DNA of 64,000 bases from Paracoccaceae bacterium (GTDB lineage Bacteria > Pseudomonadota > Alphaproteobacteria > Rhodobacterales > Rhodobacteraceae), in the NCBI GenBank assembly GCA_902534325.1, contig CACAPQ010000003.1, positions 30,376-94,375 on the forward strand. The letters are read 5' to 3'. A program made the translations under genes and the position numbers. Below, piece by piece: positions 28,184 to 37,111 of the stretch. Within the stretch, counting starts at the first letter, position 1. Each line of letters begins with the position of its first letter. The notes beneath the pieces were generated by a model. That model searched no databases and was not told the origin of the DNA. It saw nothing but the letters and a program-made list of their open reading frames with translations.

Positions 28184-29869
28184 ATGGCTTTAGACCAAAA
28201 TAAAGGTGTTTGGAAATCGGCCAAAGGAAAGGGGCGCCGTACTCCTAAAGGTCGCCAATTTGAAGATGAGTCTCTAACCGAGGTCAAATCTCTTTTAGCA
28301 AACCGACCCAGGCAAAAAGATCTTCTGATAGAGTTTTTACATCTTATTCAAGATAAGTATGGTTATTTATCTGCTCAGCATCTCTGTGCTCTGGCTGAAG
28401 AATTAAAATTATCAATGGCAGAAGTTTATGAGGTGGCATCATTTTATGCGCACTTTGATATCGTTAAGGAGGATGAAACGCCACCTCCCAAATTGACAAT
28501 TAGGGTCTGCGACTCCCTATCTTGTGAATTAGCTGGAGCTCAGAGGCTTCGTGAAGAACTTCAAAATGGTTTAGATCCCAAACAAGTGCGAGTGTTACGT
28601 GCCCCCTGTATGGGCAGATGTGATACTGCCCCGACTTTGGAAATAGGGCATAATCATATAGACTACGCATCTACTGAAAAAGTTAAAGCTGCGATATCTG
28701 ATCAGCATTTTCACTGTAGAATTCCAGAATATGAAGGGTTTCAAGATTATTTTAGTAATGGAGGTTATCAAACACTTTTAGACTTGAGACTAGAAGGTGA
28801 CTGGGAAGTTATTCAAAACAAAATCTTGGACTCAGGCTTAAGGGGGCTCGGTGGGGCTGGATTCCCTTCTGGTAAAAAGTGGGGGTTTGTTCGCATGAAC
28901 GAAGGTTCACGTTTTATTGCAGTTAATGGAGATGAAGGCGAGCCCGGAACGTTTAAAGATAGATTTTATCTGGAAAGAACTCCTCACTTGTTCCTTGAGG
29001 GAATGCTTATAGCTGCCTGGGCCATAGAGGCGGAAAAAGCATATATTTATATGCGTGACGAATATCCTGCAATTTTGGAAATACTACGCAGGGAAATAAA
29101 TGCACTGGAACAAGCAGGGATAGTGGAGCCAAATTATATAGAGCTGCGCAGAGGTGCTGGCGCCTATATTTGTGGCGAAGAAAGTGCAATGATAGAGTCC
29201 ATTGAGGGCAAAAGAGGGTTACCAAGACACCGTCCTCCGTTTGTTGCTCAAGTAGGGTTGTTTGGTAGGCCAACGCTCGTTCACAATGTTGAAACACTCC
29301 ACTGGGTTGCTCGGATTTGTAGAGAAGGTCCCGAAATACTAAATAGTGTGGAAAAAAATGGTAGAAAAGGCCTTCGAACCTACTCCGTATCAGGTCGGGT
29401 TCAAAATCCTGGTATTTATTTACTGCCCGCTGGATCAACAATTCTAGACATTATTGATGCTGCTGGTGGGATGAAGGAAGGTCATATATTTAAAGCGTAT
29501 CAACCAGGTGGGCCTTCTTCTGGATTATTACCTGCCAAACTCAATGATGTGCCGATGGATTTTGACACACTCCAACCACACGACACTTTTATTGGATCAG
29601 CAGCGGTGGTTATTTTGTCCAATAAAGATAGCGCTCGTGGCGCTGCTTTAAACATGTTGAAGTTTTTTGAAGATGAAAGCTGTGGACAATGCACTCCATG
29701 TAGGGTTGGCTGCGAAAAAGCTGTAAAATTAATGGAAAATAAGGAGTGGGATACGGAACTGTTGGAGGAAGTATGCCAAACTATGGTTGATGCTTCTATC
29801 TGTGGGTTAGGTCAGGCAGCGCCAAATGCAATTAAATCAACAATAAAATATTTCAATGACGAAATTTAG
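28184..29869 (+). CDS. fdsB: Fused NuoE-NuoF-type diaphorase subunit of NAD-dependent formate dehydrogenase
   Basis: A 561-residue fusion. The N-terminal third is NuoE/FdsG-like with four [2Fe-2S] cysteines (about C109, C114, C142, C146). The rest is NuoF/FdsB-like: FMN/NADH-binding GLRGLGGAGFPSGKKWGF, GAGAYICGEESAMIESIEGK, and [4Fe-4S] cysteines about C500, C503, C506 (SCGQCTPC) and C540 (ICGLG). Such fusions pass electrons from the molybdenum FdsA subunit to NAD in soluble formate dehydrogenases of Rhodobacterales. FdsA, FdsC and FdsD are missing here: ftsY follows after 114 bases. It is therefore either unlinked from its catalytic subunit or serves another dehydrogenase. GGGGAG precedes the ATG. 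Confidence 0.85.
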   Translation: MALDQNKGVWKSAKGKGRRTPKGRQFEDESLTEVKSLLANRPRQKDLLIEFLHLIQDKYGYLSAQHLCALAEELKLSMAEVYEVASFYAHFDIVKEDETPPPKLTIRVCDSLSCELAGAQRLREELQNGLDPKQVRVLRAPCMGRCDTAPTLEIGHNHIDYASTEKVKAAISDQHFHCRIPEYEGFQDYFSNGGYQTLLDLRLEGDWEVIQNKILDSGLRGLGGAGFPSGKKWGFVRMNEGSRFIAVNGDEGEPGTFKDRFYLERTPHLFLEGMLIAAWAIEAEKAYIYMRDEYPAILEILRREINALEQAGIVEPNYIELRRGAGAYICGEESAMIESIEGKRGLPRHRPPFVAQVGLFGRPTLVHNVETLHWVARICREGPEILNSVEKNGRKGLRTYSVSGRVQNPGIYLLPAGSTILDIIDAAGGMKEGHIFKAYQPGGPSSGLLPAKLNDVPMDFDTLQPHDTFIGSAAVVILSNKDSARGAALNMLKFFEDESCGQCTPCRVGCEKAVKLMENKEWDTELLEEVCQTMVDASICGLGQAAPNAIKSTIKYFNDEI

Positions 29870-29983
29870 GGTACCCCTCGAAACAAGTAACTGGATAATC
29901 TTAAATGAATGCAGTTATCTTCGATTGTTAATTTATATTGATTTAGTACTAATCAGTATCAGAAATTTCAAATGGTGTAGTTG

Positions 29984-31234
29984 ATGGGATTTTTTAAAAA
30001 ACTCAAAGAGCGTTTGTTCAAGTCTTCTTCTAAAATAGATGAAGGCTTAGATGCAATTGTAGAAGATGGAGGTGAAGCGGAGGAAGTTGAATTAGAGGAA
30101 GAGCTCAAAACGCAAAAAGAAACTGTTGATGACGCTACAAATGATCAAGCCGATATTGGATCTGTTCCAATTGAGCCTCAATTAGAACAAAACGCTCCAA
30201 CCACATCACAATCTATCGAACTTGAGGAAAAAAAAGAAACTGGTGAACTTGATACAGACGATGATGTCGAAATTGAATCTGTCTCGATTAACCCTCAAAT
30301 TGAGCAAAACGCAGTAACCAATTTAAAACCTACCGAGCCTGAGGAAAAAAAAGAAACTTTTGTTGGAAAAATTCTAGGTCGAAGGAAAGTAAAAGTCATT
30401 AAACGCAAATTTGATGATGATATGCTTGAACAACTGGAGGAGTTATTAATCGCTTCCGATATGGGTGTAGATACTGCTATGAGAGTTGCGGCCAACATGG
30501 CTCAAGGAAACCTTGGAAGTCGATTATCTACATCTGAAATAAAAAAATTATTGGCGGATGAGATAGAGCAAATAATGGAGAACGTTGCGCAACCATTGCC
30601 AATCTATCCTAAGCATCCACAAGTTGTTCTCGTAGTCGGTGTTAACGGTTCGGGAAAAACCACAACAATAGGAAAGTTGGCCAGCCAATTCAAAGAAGCT
30701 GGTAAAAATGTAGTGATAGCTGCTGGTGATACTTTTAGAGCCGCTGCTGTTGAACAGCTTCAAATTTGGGGAGATCGAGCAAATGTTCCTGTTTTGGTTG
30801 CTCCAGAAGGTTCTGATCCGGCATCATTGGCCTTTGATGCCCTGGAAAAAGCGCAGCAAGAAGAAGCAGACCTTCTTATGATTGATACTGCCGGAAGGCT
30901 TCAAAACCGAACAGATTTAATGGAAGAACTTGCAAAAATTGTAAGGGTTTTGAAAAAAAAGGATCCAGAAGCACCGCAAAATACTATTTTAGTTTTGGAT
31001 GCAACTACTGGTCAGAATGCAATTTCTCAGGTTGAGACTTTTCGTGAAATAGCTGAAGTAAGCGGTCTCATAATGACAAAGTTGGATGGAACAGCGAAGG
31101 GGGGTGTTCTAGTAGCTTTAGCTGATAAGTTTGGTTTGCCAATTCATGCTATTGGAGTTGGCGAACAAATAGATGATTTAGCGCCGTTTGATCCAGCAGA
31201 ATTTGCTCAAGCACTTACTGGTTCTGAGAGTTAA
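29984..31234 (+). CDS. ftsY: Signal recognition particle receptor FtsY
   Basis: GTPase that docks SRP-ribosome complexes at the membrane. The acidic N-terminal A region (about residues 20-125) contains two copies of a 39-residue repeat. The NG domain follows, with G1 GVNGSGKTTTIGKLA, DTFRAAAVEQL, G3 DTAGR and G4 TKLDGTAKGG. The total is 416 residues with the ATG at 29984; a TTG one codon earlier is also possible. The EamA gene follows after 14 bases and yciB after that, probably one transcript. Confidence 0.95.
   Translation: MGFFKKLKERLFKSSSKIDEGLDAIVEDGGEAEEVELEEELKTQKETVDDATNDQADIGSVPIEPQLEQNAPTTSQSIELEEKKETGELDTDDDVEIESVSINPQIEQNAVTNLKPTEPEEKKETFVGKILGRRKVKVIKRKFDDDMLEQLEELLIASDMGVDTAMRVAANMAQGNLGSRLSTSEIKKLLADEIEQIMENVAQPLPIYPKHPQVVLVVGVNGSGKTTTIGKLASQFKEAGKNVVIAAGDTFRAAAVEQLQIWGDRANVPVLVAPEGSDPASLAFDALEKAQQEEADLLMIDTAGRLQNRTDLMEELAKIVRVLKKKDPEAPQNTILVLDATTGQNAISQVETFREIAEVSGLIMTKLDGTAKGGVLVALADKFGLPIHAIGVGEQIDDLAPFDPAEFAQALTGSES
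30152..30385 (+). repeat. 117-bp direct duplication inside ftsY
   Basis: Two head-to-tail copies with a period of 117 bases (39 codons), starting at 30152 and 30269. Both contain an identical run coding EEKKET (30224 and 30341) and similar EPQLEQNA / NPQIEQNA segments. The copies are clearly diverged, so the event is not recent. It lengthens the acidic membrane-associating A region without changing the GTPase core. Confidence 0.8.
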
Positions 31235-31248
31235 AATACATTAATAAG

Positions 31249-32172
31249 ATGAGTTTTGATCCCTCATTTTTAGTAGCTTGGATTTTTCAAATTGAGGGAA
31301 CTAGCACTGGTAGTCGTGTAGCTTTGTGGCTTGCTATATTAGCAGCCTTTTTACATGCTGTTTTTGGTGCTTTACAAAAAGGGCGCCATGATCCCTGGTT
31401 ATCACGCGGTGCTATGGATGCCAGTTCTGGTCTAGCAATGCTCCCATTGGCGATATTTATCGTTCCAGTACCCGAGCCTGAGCTTTGGCCAATTTTTTTG
31501 ATAATTTTTATAATACATTTTATGTATAAGCTCCTTCAGGCCTTTGCATATTCGAAAGGGTCTTTTACTGTAGTCTATCCTGTCGTCCGAGGAACGAGCC
31601 CGATTTTCACTGTCATTGGGGCTTATATTTTGTTCGGTGAAACATTTTCGTCAATGCAATGGTTCGGTGTTTTTCTACTTTTGATGGGCATATTCGGGTT
31701 GGCTTTATACAACTTAATTTTTCTGGAAACATCGAGAGAAACCTTGCCGACAGCTTTAATTCTTGCTGTTTGTACGGGAAGCTTTGTTGCTCTCTATACT
31801 ACGGTTGATGCGTACGGTATCAGAGTTGCTATTAATCCGTTGGCATTCATTGTATGGTTTTTTCTAATTGATAGTTTATCAATTACGCCCTATGCAATTT
31901 ACCGTTGGAGCCATTTGATCGATAAGCCGAGATTTTTTCCTTTGGCGATCAGAGGTGTTGTAGGTGGGGTTGTAGCTTTTTTTAGTTTTGGATCGATAAT
32001 GTTGGCGACCCGACTAGATAAAGTCGGAGAGGCTGCAGTTCTGAGGGAAACTTCGACAATCTTCGCCGCCGTTATAGGATGGCTGTTTTTAAAAGAAGCT
32101 GTTGGCCCTCGTAGGGTATTGTTAATGGCCTTGATTGCGTTTGGGGCACTTATCGTTGAAATTGGAGGATAA
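31249..32172 (+). CDS. EamA/DMT-family transporter
   Basis: A 307-residue inner-membrane protein with about ten hydrophobic segments in two EamA-like halves. The first half ends near FGETFSSMQWFGVFLLLMG, and the second closes with FLKEAVGPRRVLLMALIAFG, the usual end-of-repeat pattern of the drug/metabolite transporter superfamily. It lies between ftsY and yciB with very short gaps. Substrate unknown. Confidence 0.8.
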   Translation: MSFDPSFLVAWIFQIEGTSTGSRVALWLAILAAFLHAVFGALQKGRHDPWLSRGAMDASSGLAMLPLAIFIVPVPEPELWPIFLIIFIIHFMYKLLQAFAYSKGSFTVVYPVVRGTSPIFTVIGAYILFGETFSSMQWFGVFLLLMGIFGLALYNLIFLETSRETLPTALILAVCTGSFVALYTTVDAYGIRVAINPLAFIVWFFLIDSLSITPYAIYRWSHLIDKPRFFPLAIRGVVGGVVAFFSFGSIMLATRLDKVGEAAVLRETSTIFAAVIGWLFLKEAVGPRRVLLMALIAFGALIVEIGG

Positions 32173-32175
32173 ATA

Positions 32176-32790
32176 ATGTCGTCAAATCAAAAAAATTCAG
32201 GCATCAAATCTACCTTAGAATTTGGACCTGTAATAGTATTCTTTGCAGCCTATATTTTGTTTGATCGCTATGAAATAAGCTTGAATTTTTATGGCCAAAA
32301 CTACGAAGGTTTTGTTTTAGCAACGACAATTTTTATCCCGTTAATTTTATTTACAACTTTTTTAAGTTGGAAGTTGACTGGTGAAGTTTCAAAAATACAG
32401 CTTTTTACAGCGATTTTAGTAGTTGTCTTTGGTGGTATGACTATTCTTTTTAACGATGATCGCTTTTTTAAAATGAAACCAACACTCGTTTATTTTCTAT
32501 TTGGTGCTATACTTCTAGTCGGTTTATTTAGAGGGAAATCTTACTTACAATCATTGATGGGAACCATGCTTCCTATGGACAATGAAGGCTGGATGATAAT
32601 AAGTCGTAGAATTACGGGCTTCTTCTTTTTTTTAGCGGTTTTAAATGAATTTGTCTGGAGAACATTCTCAACCGAAGTTTGGGTTTATTTTAAAACTTTT
32701 GGGTTAAGTGTAGCACTATTAGTATTTCTTGCGTCTCAATATCCAATTTTGTCAAAATATGGCGATTTCGATAATGATGATAAAAATTAA
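32176..32790 (+). CDS. yciB: Inner-membrane septation protein YciB/IspZ
   Basis: A 204-residue polytopic membrane protein. Family marks are the N-terminal FGPVIVFFAAYI, the FNDDRFFKMKPT segment and the conserved NEFVWRTFSTEVWVYFKTFG near the end. YciB proteins act in cell-envelope synthesis and septation, with a role first seen in intracellular spread of Shigella. It begins three bases after the EamA gene stop, so the two are very likely co-transcribed with ftsY. Confidence 0.9.
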   Translation: MSSNQKNSGIKSTLEFGPVIVFFAAYILFDRYEISLNFYGQNYEGFVLATTIFIPLILFTTFLSWKLTGEVSKIQLFTAILVVVFGGMTILFNDDRFFKMKPTLVYFLFGAILLVGLFRGKSYLQSLMGTMLPMDNEGWMIISRRITGFFFFLAVLNEFVWRTFSTEVWVYFKTFGLSVALLVFLASQYPILSKYGDFDNDDKN

Positions 32791-32886
32791 GTCCTTGGTC
32801 GAGAATTGGAAGATACTGGTAATCTCGTAAATGACGTTTCGTCAGTTTTAAATACTCTTTAATTGATCTGTAACTTAAATTGTTGC

Positions 32887-32909
32887 GTACTATTAGTCGT
32901 ATATAGTAC
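32887..32909. repeat. Inverted repeat upstream of folE2
   Basis: GTACTAT, nine bases, ATAGTAC, an exact 7-bp dyad about 50 bases before the folE2 start. A wider imperfect pairing (AAATTG...CGCAATTT) surrounds it. folE2 is zinc-regulated by Zur in many bacteria, but this dyad does not resemble the usual Zur box with its one-base spacer, so I only record it as a possible operator or stem-loop. Confidence 0.35.
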
Positions 32910-32959
32910 AGTAAAATTTACGCAATTTATCAGGGTCAGTTACTGAAAAGGGGTCCGGA

Positions 32960-34054
32960 ATGAATGTTCATACCCGCAAATTAGAATCGGAAATCTCTGA
33001 TTCTGATGTCAACGAAGCGCTATCAGTGTTAAAAAAATGGAGAGATCAAGGCGGTAAATTAGACTTCTCCGATAATAATTTGATACCCCCTGAGCTTGCA
33101 AGCTTATGGATGCAATATCCCGAACTAACCGATGATTATTCAGATGATTTTAAACTGGATGGTGAGTACAGAGCTTCGTTGCCTGATTTGCAGAATGGTC
33201 CTAGCTCTTTAATCAAAGGTGCCAACCAGATTATCCAGCATGTTGGCATTTCTAATTTCAAGCTCCCTATACGATATCGACTACGCGGCTCTGGCGAAAG
33301 AGTTTTGGAAACTTCTGTAACTGGCTCAGTTAGTTTAGGTGCCGATAAAAAAGGGATTAATATGTCTCGTATAATGCGTAGTTTTTACAAACACTCTGAA
33401 GAGCAATTTAGCTTTTCTGTCATAGAGGCAGCGCTCGACGATTATAAAACAGATTTGGAAAGTTTTGATGCTAGAATTTCCATGAAGTTTTCATTTCCAA
33501 TGCAAGTTGATAGTCTACGGTCTAATCTGGTCGGCTATCAATATTATGATATCTCACTAGAATTAATTGACCGAAATGGTTTCAGAACTAAAGTCGTTCA
33601 CATAGACTACGTTTATAGTTCAACATGTCCTTGTTCTTTGGAATTGAGTGAACATGCAAGAAAAACAAGAAGGCAGTTAGCTACTCCACACTCACAGCGT
33701 TCTGTGGCGCGAATTTCTGCCGTTTTACCAGGTTCTGAGTGCTTGTGGTTCGAGGATTTAATCGAGGCCTGTCGGGTTGCTGTGCCGACTGAAACGCAGG
33801 TTATGGTTAAGAGAGAAGATGAGCAAGCTTTTGCGGAGCTTAATGCTGCAAACCCTATATTTGTAGAAGATGCAGCCAGACTTTTTTGTAAGGCCTTAAA
33901 AAGTGACAATCGCATTGGCGATTTCCGTATAATAGCCTCCCATCAAGAAAGTTTACATAGCCACGACGCAATATCAATTTTAACTGAAGGTCCAACTTTT
34001 GAAAATGTTTCAATTGACCCTCACCAGTTCGCTACTCTAGTGCATCGCGGATAA
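32960..34054 (+). CDS. folE2: GTP cyclohydrolase FolE2 (type IB)
   Basis: Converts GTP to 7,8-dihydroneopterin triphosphate, the first step of folate synthesis, by the metal-promiscuous type IB enzyme rather than zinc-dependent FolE. The 364-residue protein has the conserved metal-site Cys in SSTCPCSLELSEH and the QRSVARISAVL segment of the tunnelling fold. Downstream pathway genes folB and folP lie about 9 kb further on the same strand. The 169-base upstream gap contains a dyad that might be regulatory. Confidence 0.92.
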   Translation: MNVHTRKLESEISDSDVNEALSVLKKWRDQGGKLDFSDNNLIPPELASLWMQYPELTDDYSDDFKLDGEYRASLPDLQNGPSSLIKGANQIIQHVGISNFKLPIRYRLRGSGERVLETSVTGSVSLGADKKGINMSRIMRSFYKHSEEQFSFSVIEAALDDYKTDLESFDARISMKFSFPMQVDSLRSNLVGYQYYDISLELIDRNGFRTKVVHIDYVYSSTCPCSLELSEHARKTRRQLATPHSQRSVARISAVLPGSECLWFEDLIEACRVAVPTETQVMVKREDEQAFAELNAANPIFVEDAARLFCKALKSDNRIGDFRIIASHQESLHSHDAISILTEGPTFENVSIDPHQFATLVHRG

Positions 34055-34102
34055 CCCTAATAACACTTGACAGTCACGATCACTGCAATCAACGGTATTG
34101 CC

Positions 34103-35551
34103 ATGATTGATATGCGACCCGTTGGATACGTGATTGGGATCCTAGTAATCTTTCTTGGATTAACTATGTTTGCACCTTTGGCCGCAGACATAGGAGAAGG
34201 CAATGGGCACTGGCCCGTCTTTGCAACATCCGCGGCTATAACCATAATTACTGGGGGTTTTCTTGCTTTAGCATCATCAAATGGAACTCACGTCGGTCTG
34301 GATATCCAAAAAACCTTCTTATTGACCACTCTAGTTTGGGTTGTATTGTCGATTTTTGCATCAATTCCTTTTATACTTGGATATACAAATGCAAACCTGG
34401 TTGATGCTATTTTTGAGGCAGTATCAGGTATTACAACCACGGGTTCTACTGTTTTTAGTGAATTAGATAAAATGCCAAAAGGATTGCTTCTTTGGAGAGG
34501 TATTTTACAGTGGCTGGGTGGAATAGGGATCATTGTTGTTGCAATGGTTTTTCTCCCTGAACTTCGAGTTGGTGGAATGCAAATCTTCCGGGCTGAAGGT
34601 TTCGATACTCTTGGAAAAATTCTACCCAGAGCTACAACAATAGCTTTCCAAGTATCAATAATTTATGTCGGGATAACCATTGCTTGTGGTATGGCTTATG
34701 TGTTGGCTGGAATGAGTTTTTTTGATGCTGTAGTTCATTCATTCACTACGGTGGCAACCGGTGGTTTTTCTAATTATGATGGATCTTTTTCTGTATTTTC
34801 CTGGCAAGTTGAATATGTTGCAATTTTATTTATGATTTTGTCTGCGTTACCGTTCGTACGGTACGTTCAGTTAATCAATGGTCAAGGCACAGCGGTATTT
34901 AGAGACCCGCAAGTGAAAACCTTCATTTTTTTAATCTGTATTTTGGTCGTGTTTAGTACACTGGTTCTGAGTATACAGCTAAACATGTCTTTTGAATTAG
35001 TGTTTCGTAAGGCGCTTTTCAACATAACCTCTATTCTCACTGGCACTGGATATGCTTCTACTAATTATATGTTGTGGGGCGGTTTTCTAGTATCACTTTT
35101 ATTTTTTGTGGGACTTATCGGAGGTTGCGCAGGTTCAACGACCTGTTCTGTTAAAATTTTCAGGTATCAAATTGTCTTTGCATCTATAGCAAGCCAGTTA
35201 AAAAGAATACACTCTCCAAATGGTATTTTCATACCTAGGTATCAAGGGCGACAGATAAGTGACGATATTTTGAACTCGGTATTGACATTTTTTGTGGTTT
35301 TCTTTGCATCACTTGGTGTACTGGCTGTCCTTCTATCACTTACTGGATTAGATCTTATAACTTCTTTATCAGGAGCAACAGCTGCCCTTGCTAATATCGG
35401 CCCGGGTTTAGGAGAAACTATAGGCCCTGACGGAAACTTCTCATCTTTAAATGAAACTGCGAAATGGTTACTTATAGCAGGTATGCTAATAGGTCGCTTG
35501 GAATTAATGGCTGTATATATTTTATTTACATTAAAGTTTTGGCGAAATTAG
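34103..35551 (+). CDS. trkH: TrkH-family potassium uptake protein
   Basis: Membrane subunit of the Trk potassium uptake system. With the start at ATG 34103 it has 482 residues, the family length; an earlier in-frame TTG at 34067 is possible. The four-fold selectivity-filter pattern is visible: SGITTTGSTVF in the first repeat, FTTVATGGFSNYDGS in the second, TGTGYASTNY in the third and ANIGPGLGETIGP in the fourth. The cytoplasmic partner TrkA is not in the window. It follows folE2 after about 50 bases. Confidence 0.93.
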   Translation: MIDMRPVGYVIGILVIFLGLTMFAPLAADIGEGNGHWPVFATSAAITIITGGFLALASSNGTHVGLDIQKTFLLTTLVWVVLSIFASIPFILGYTNANLVDAIFEAVSGITTTGSTVFSELDKMPKGLLLWRGILQWLGGIGIIVVAMVFLPELRVGGMQIFRAEGFDTLGKILPRATTIAFQVSIIYVGITIACGMAYVLAGMSFFDAVVHSFTTVATGGFSNYDGSFSVFSWQVEYVAILFMILSALPFVRYVQLINGQGTAVFRDPQVKTFIFLICILVVFSTLVLSIQLNMSFELVFRKALFNITSILTGTGYASTNYMLWGGFLVSLLFFVGLIGGCAGSTTCSVKIFRYQIVFASIASQLKRIHSPNGIFIPRYQGRQISDDILNSVLTFFVVFFASLGVLAVLLSLTGLDLITSLSGATAALANIGPGLGETIGPDGNFSSLNETAKWLLIAGMLIGRLELMAVYILFTLKFWRN

Positions 35552-35669
35552 CTAATTTTTATTGTTTTATTGAGTAATTGAAGAGATGAATTTGGTTTGT
35601 CTGATTGACGGTAATGAATGCTTTCCCTAAGAACGAATAAATTTTAATACTAATTTAAAGGTAACGCAG

Positions 35670-36593
35670 ATGGTTGCGAACGCTCCTCAGTCTTTTCAGG
35701 ATATCATCCTACGGCTCCAAAATTATTGGATGGCACAGGGATGCGCTTTGATGCAGCCGTACGATATGGAAGTTGGAGCAGGAACTTTTCACCCTGCTAC
35801 CACACTAAGATCATTAGGCCCTAGACCATGGTCGGTAGCCTATGTACAGCCCTCTAGAAGGCCAACCGATGGTCGTTATGGAGACAATCCAAACAGGTTA
35901 CAGCACTATTATCAGTTTCAGGTATTAATGAAACCCAGTCCCCCTGATTTTCAAGACCTGTATTTAGGATCATTGGATGCAATCGGTATTGATAGTCAAC
36001 TACACGACATAAGGTTTGTTGAAGATGATTGGGAGAGCCCAACGCTTGGGGCATGGGGCTTAGGTTGGGAAGTTTGGTGTGATGGTATGGAAGTAAGCCA
36101 ATTTACATATTTTCAACAAGTTGGGGGTCATGACTGTAATCCAACTTCCGGTGAATTGACATACGGTTTAGAAAGACTGGCCATGTACATACTAGGTGTC
36201 GACAATGTAATGGATATGCCATTTAATGACCCAAAAGCTAATATTCCGCTAAAATACGGAGATATTTTTAAGCAAACCGAAGAAGAATATTCCAGATGGA
36301 ATTTTGATGTTGCCAATACCGAAACTCTTTTCCGACATTTTGATGAGGCAGAGCAGAGTTGCATAGAAATATTATCTCAAGATGAGTTAGATCCTAAATC
36401 AGGAAAAAACATTACTATGGTTCATCCAGCTTACGACCAGTGTATTAAAGCTTCTCATATTTTCAATATTCTTGACGCTCGCGGTGTCATATCAGTTACA
36501 GAGCGGCAAGCTTATATTGGCCGGGTTAGAGGATTGGCAAAACAGTGCGCCGACGCTTTTGTTTTAACCGCCGCTGGGGGAAACGTTAATTGA
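35670..36593 (+). CDS. glyQ: Glycyl-tRNA synthetase alpha subunit
   Basis: Catalytic subunit of the bacterial alpha2beta2 glycyl-tRNA synthetase. The 307-residue protein starts with the family pattern [32 protein letters not shown] and includes [19 protein letters not shown], the motif 2 region binding ATP, and [14 protein letters not shown] as motif 3. A TTGA overlap couples it to the small gene that separates it from glyS. Confidence 0.96.
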   Translation: MVANAPQSFQDIILRLQNYWMAQGCALMQPYDMEVGAGTFHPATTLRSLGPRPWSVAYVQPSRRPTDGRYGDNPNRLQHYYQFQVLMKPSPPDFQDLYLGSLDAIGIDSQLHDIRFVEDDWESPTLGAWGLGWEVWCDGMEVSQFTYFQQVGGHDCNPTSGELTYGLERLAMYILGVDNVMDMPFNDPKANIPLKYGDIFKQTEEEYSRWNFDVANTETLFRHFDEAEQSCIEILSQDELDPKSGKNITMVHPAYDQCIKASHIFNILDARGVISVTERQAYIGRVRGLAKQCADAFVLTAAGGNVN

Positions 36594-37111
36594 AGGGAAA
36601 AATCTTGGTTATTACCATTCTGCTCACTTCCTTTTTAGCTGGAGCAACAATGTATTATCTACAGGTATATGGGTTCTATGCAAAAGTTGACCTTGAGCAA
36701 TCCAAGGGTATATCTCTGGTCAACTTCGCCACGCTAGAGCCGGAGAAAATAGAGGTGGTTAATTTCCAGGGAATTGATGCTGATAGTTCGCCGATAAGAT
36801 TTCGTGCGTGCTTTGAAATCAAACAAAGTTTCGATCTTTTGAAAGAGAAATATATGAAACTTAAGGATGCGATGCCAAGAAATGCACCTAAGTGGTTCGA
36901 GTGTTTTAACTCAAAACGTATAGGTAAGGATTTATCAGCTGGCTCAGCGACTGCATTCCTGGGCCGAAAGAACTTTGAGTATGGCATTGACCTTTATGTC
37001 GTGATTTATCCTGATGGACGGGGTTATGCTTGGCATGAGTTAAATGACTGTGGTGAAAAATTATATGACGGATCTGCTAAAGACCAGAGCTGTCCTAAGA
37101 GAGTTGAATAA
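36590..37111 (+). CDS. Uncharacterised exported or anchored protein between glyQ and glyS
   Basis: A 173-residue protein with an N-terminal hydrophobic segment (about residues 5-23) after a basic KGK, so it is anchored in or exported across the inner membrane. Two or three cysteines ([36 protein letters not shown]) could form disulfides. It starts on a TTG overlapping the glyQ stop, and its TAA overlaps the glyS ATG, so translation of all three is coupled. I associate a Rhodobacterales domain of unknown function (possibly DUF6446) with this position but cannot confirm the number. Function unknown. Confidence 0.72.
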   Translation: MKGKILVITILLTSFLAGATMYYLQVYGFYAKVDLEQSKGISLVNFATLEPEKIEVVNFQGIDADSSPIRFRACFEIKQSFDLLKEKYMKLKDAMPRNAPKWFECFNSKRIGKDLSAGSATAFLGRKNFEYGIDLYVVIYPDGRGYAWHELNDCGEKLYDGSAKDQSCPKRVE

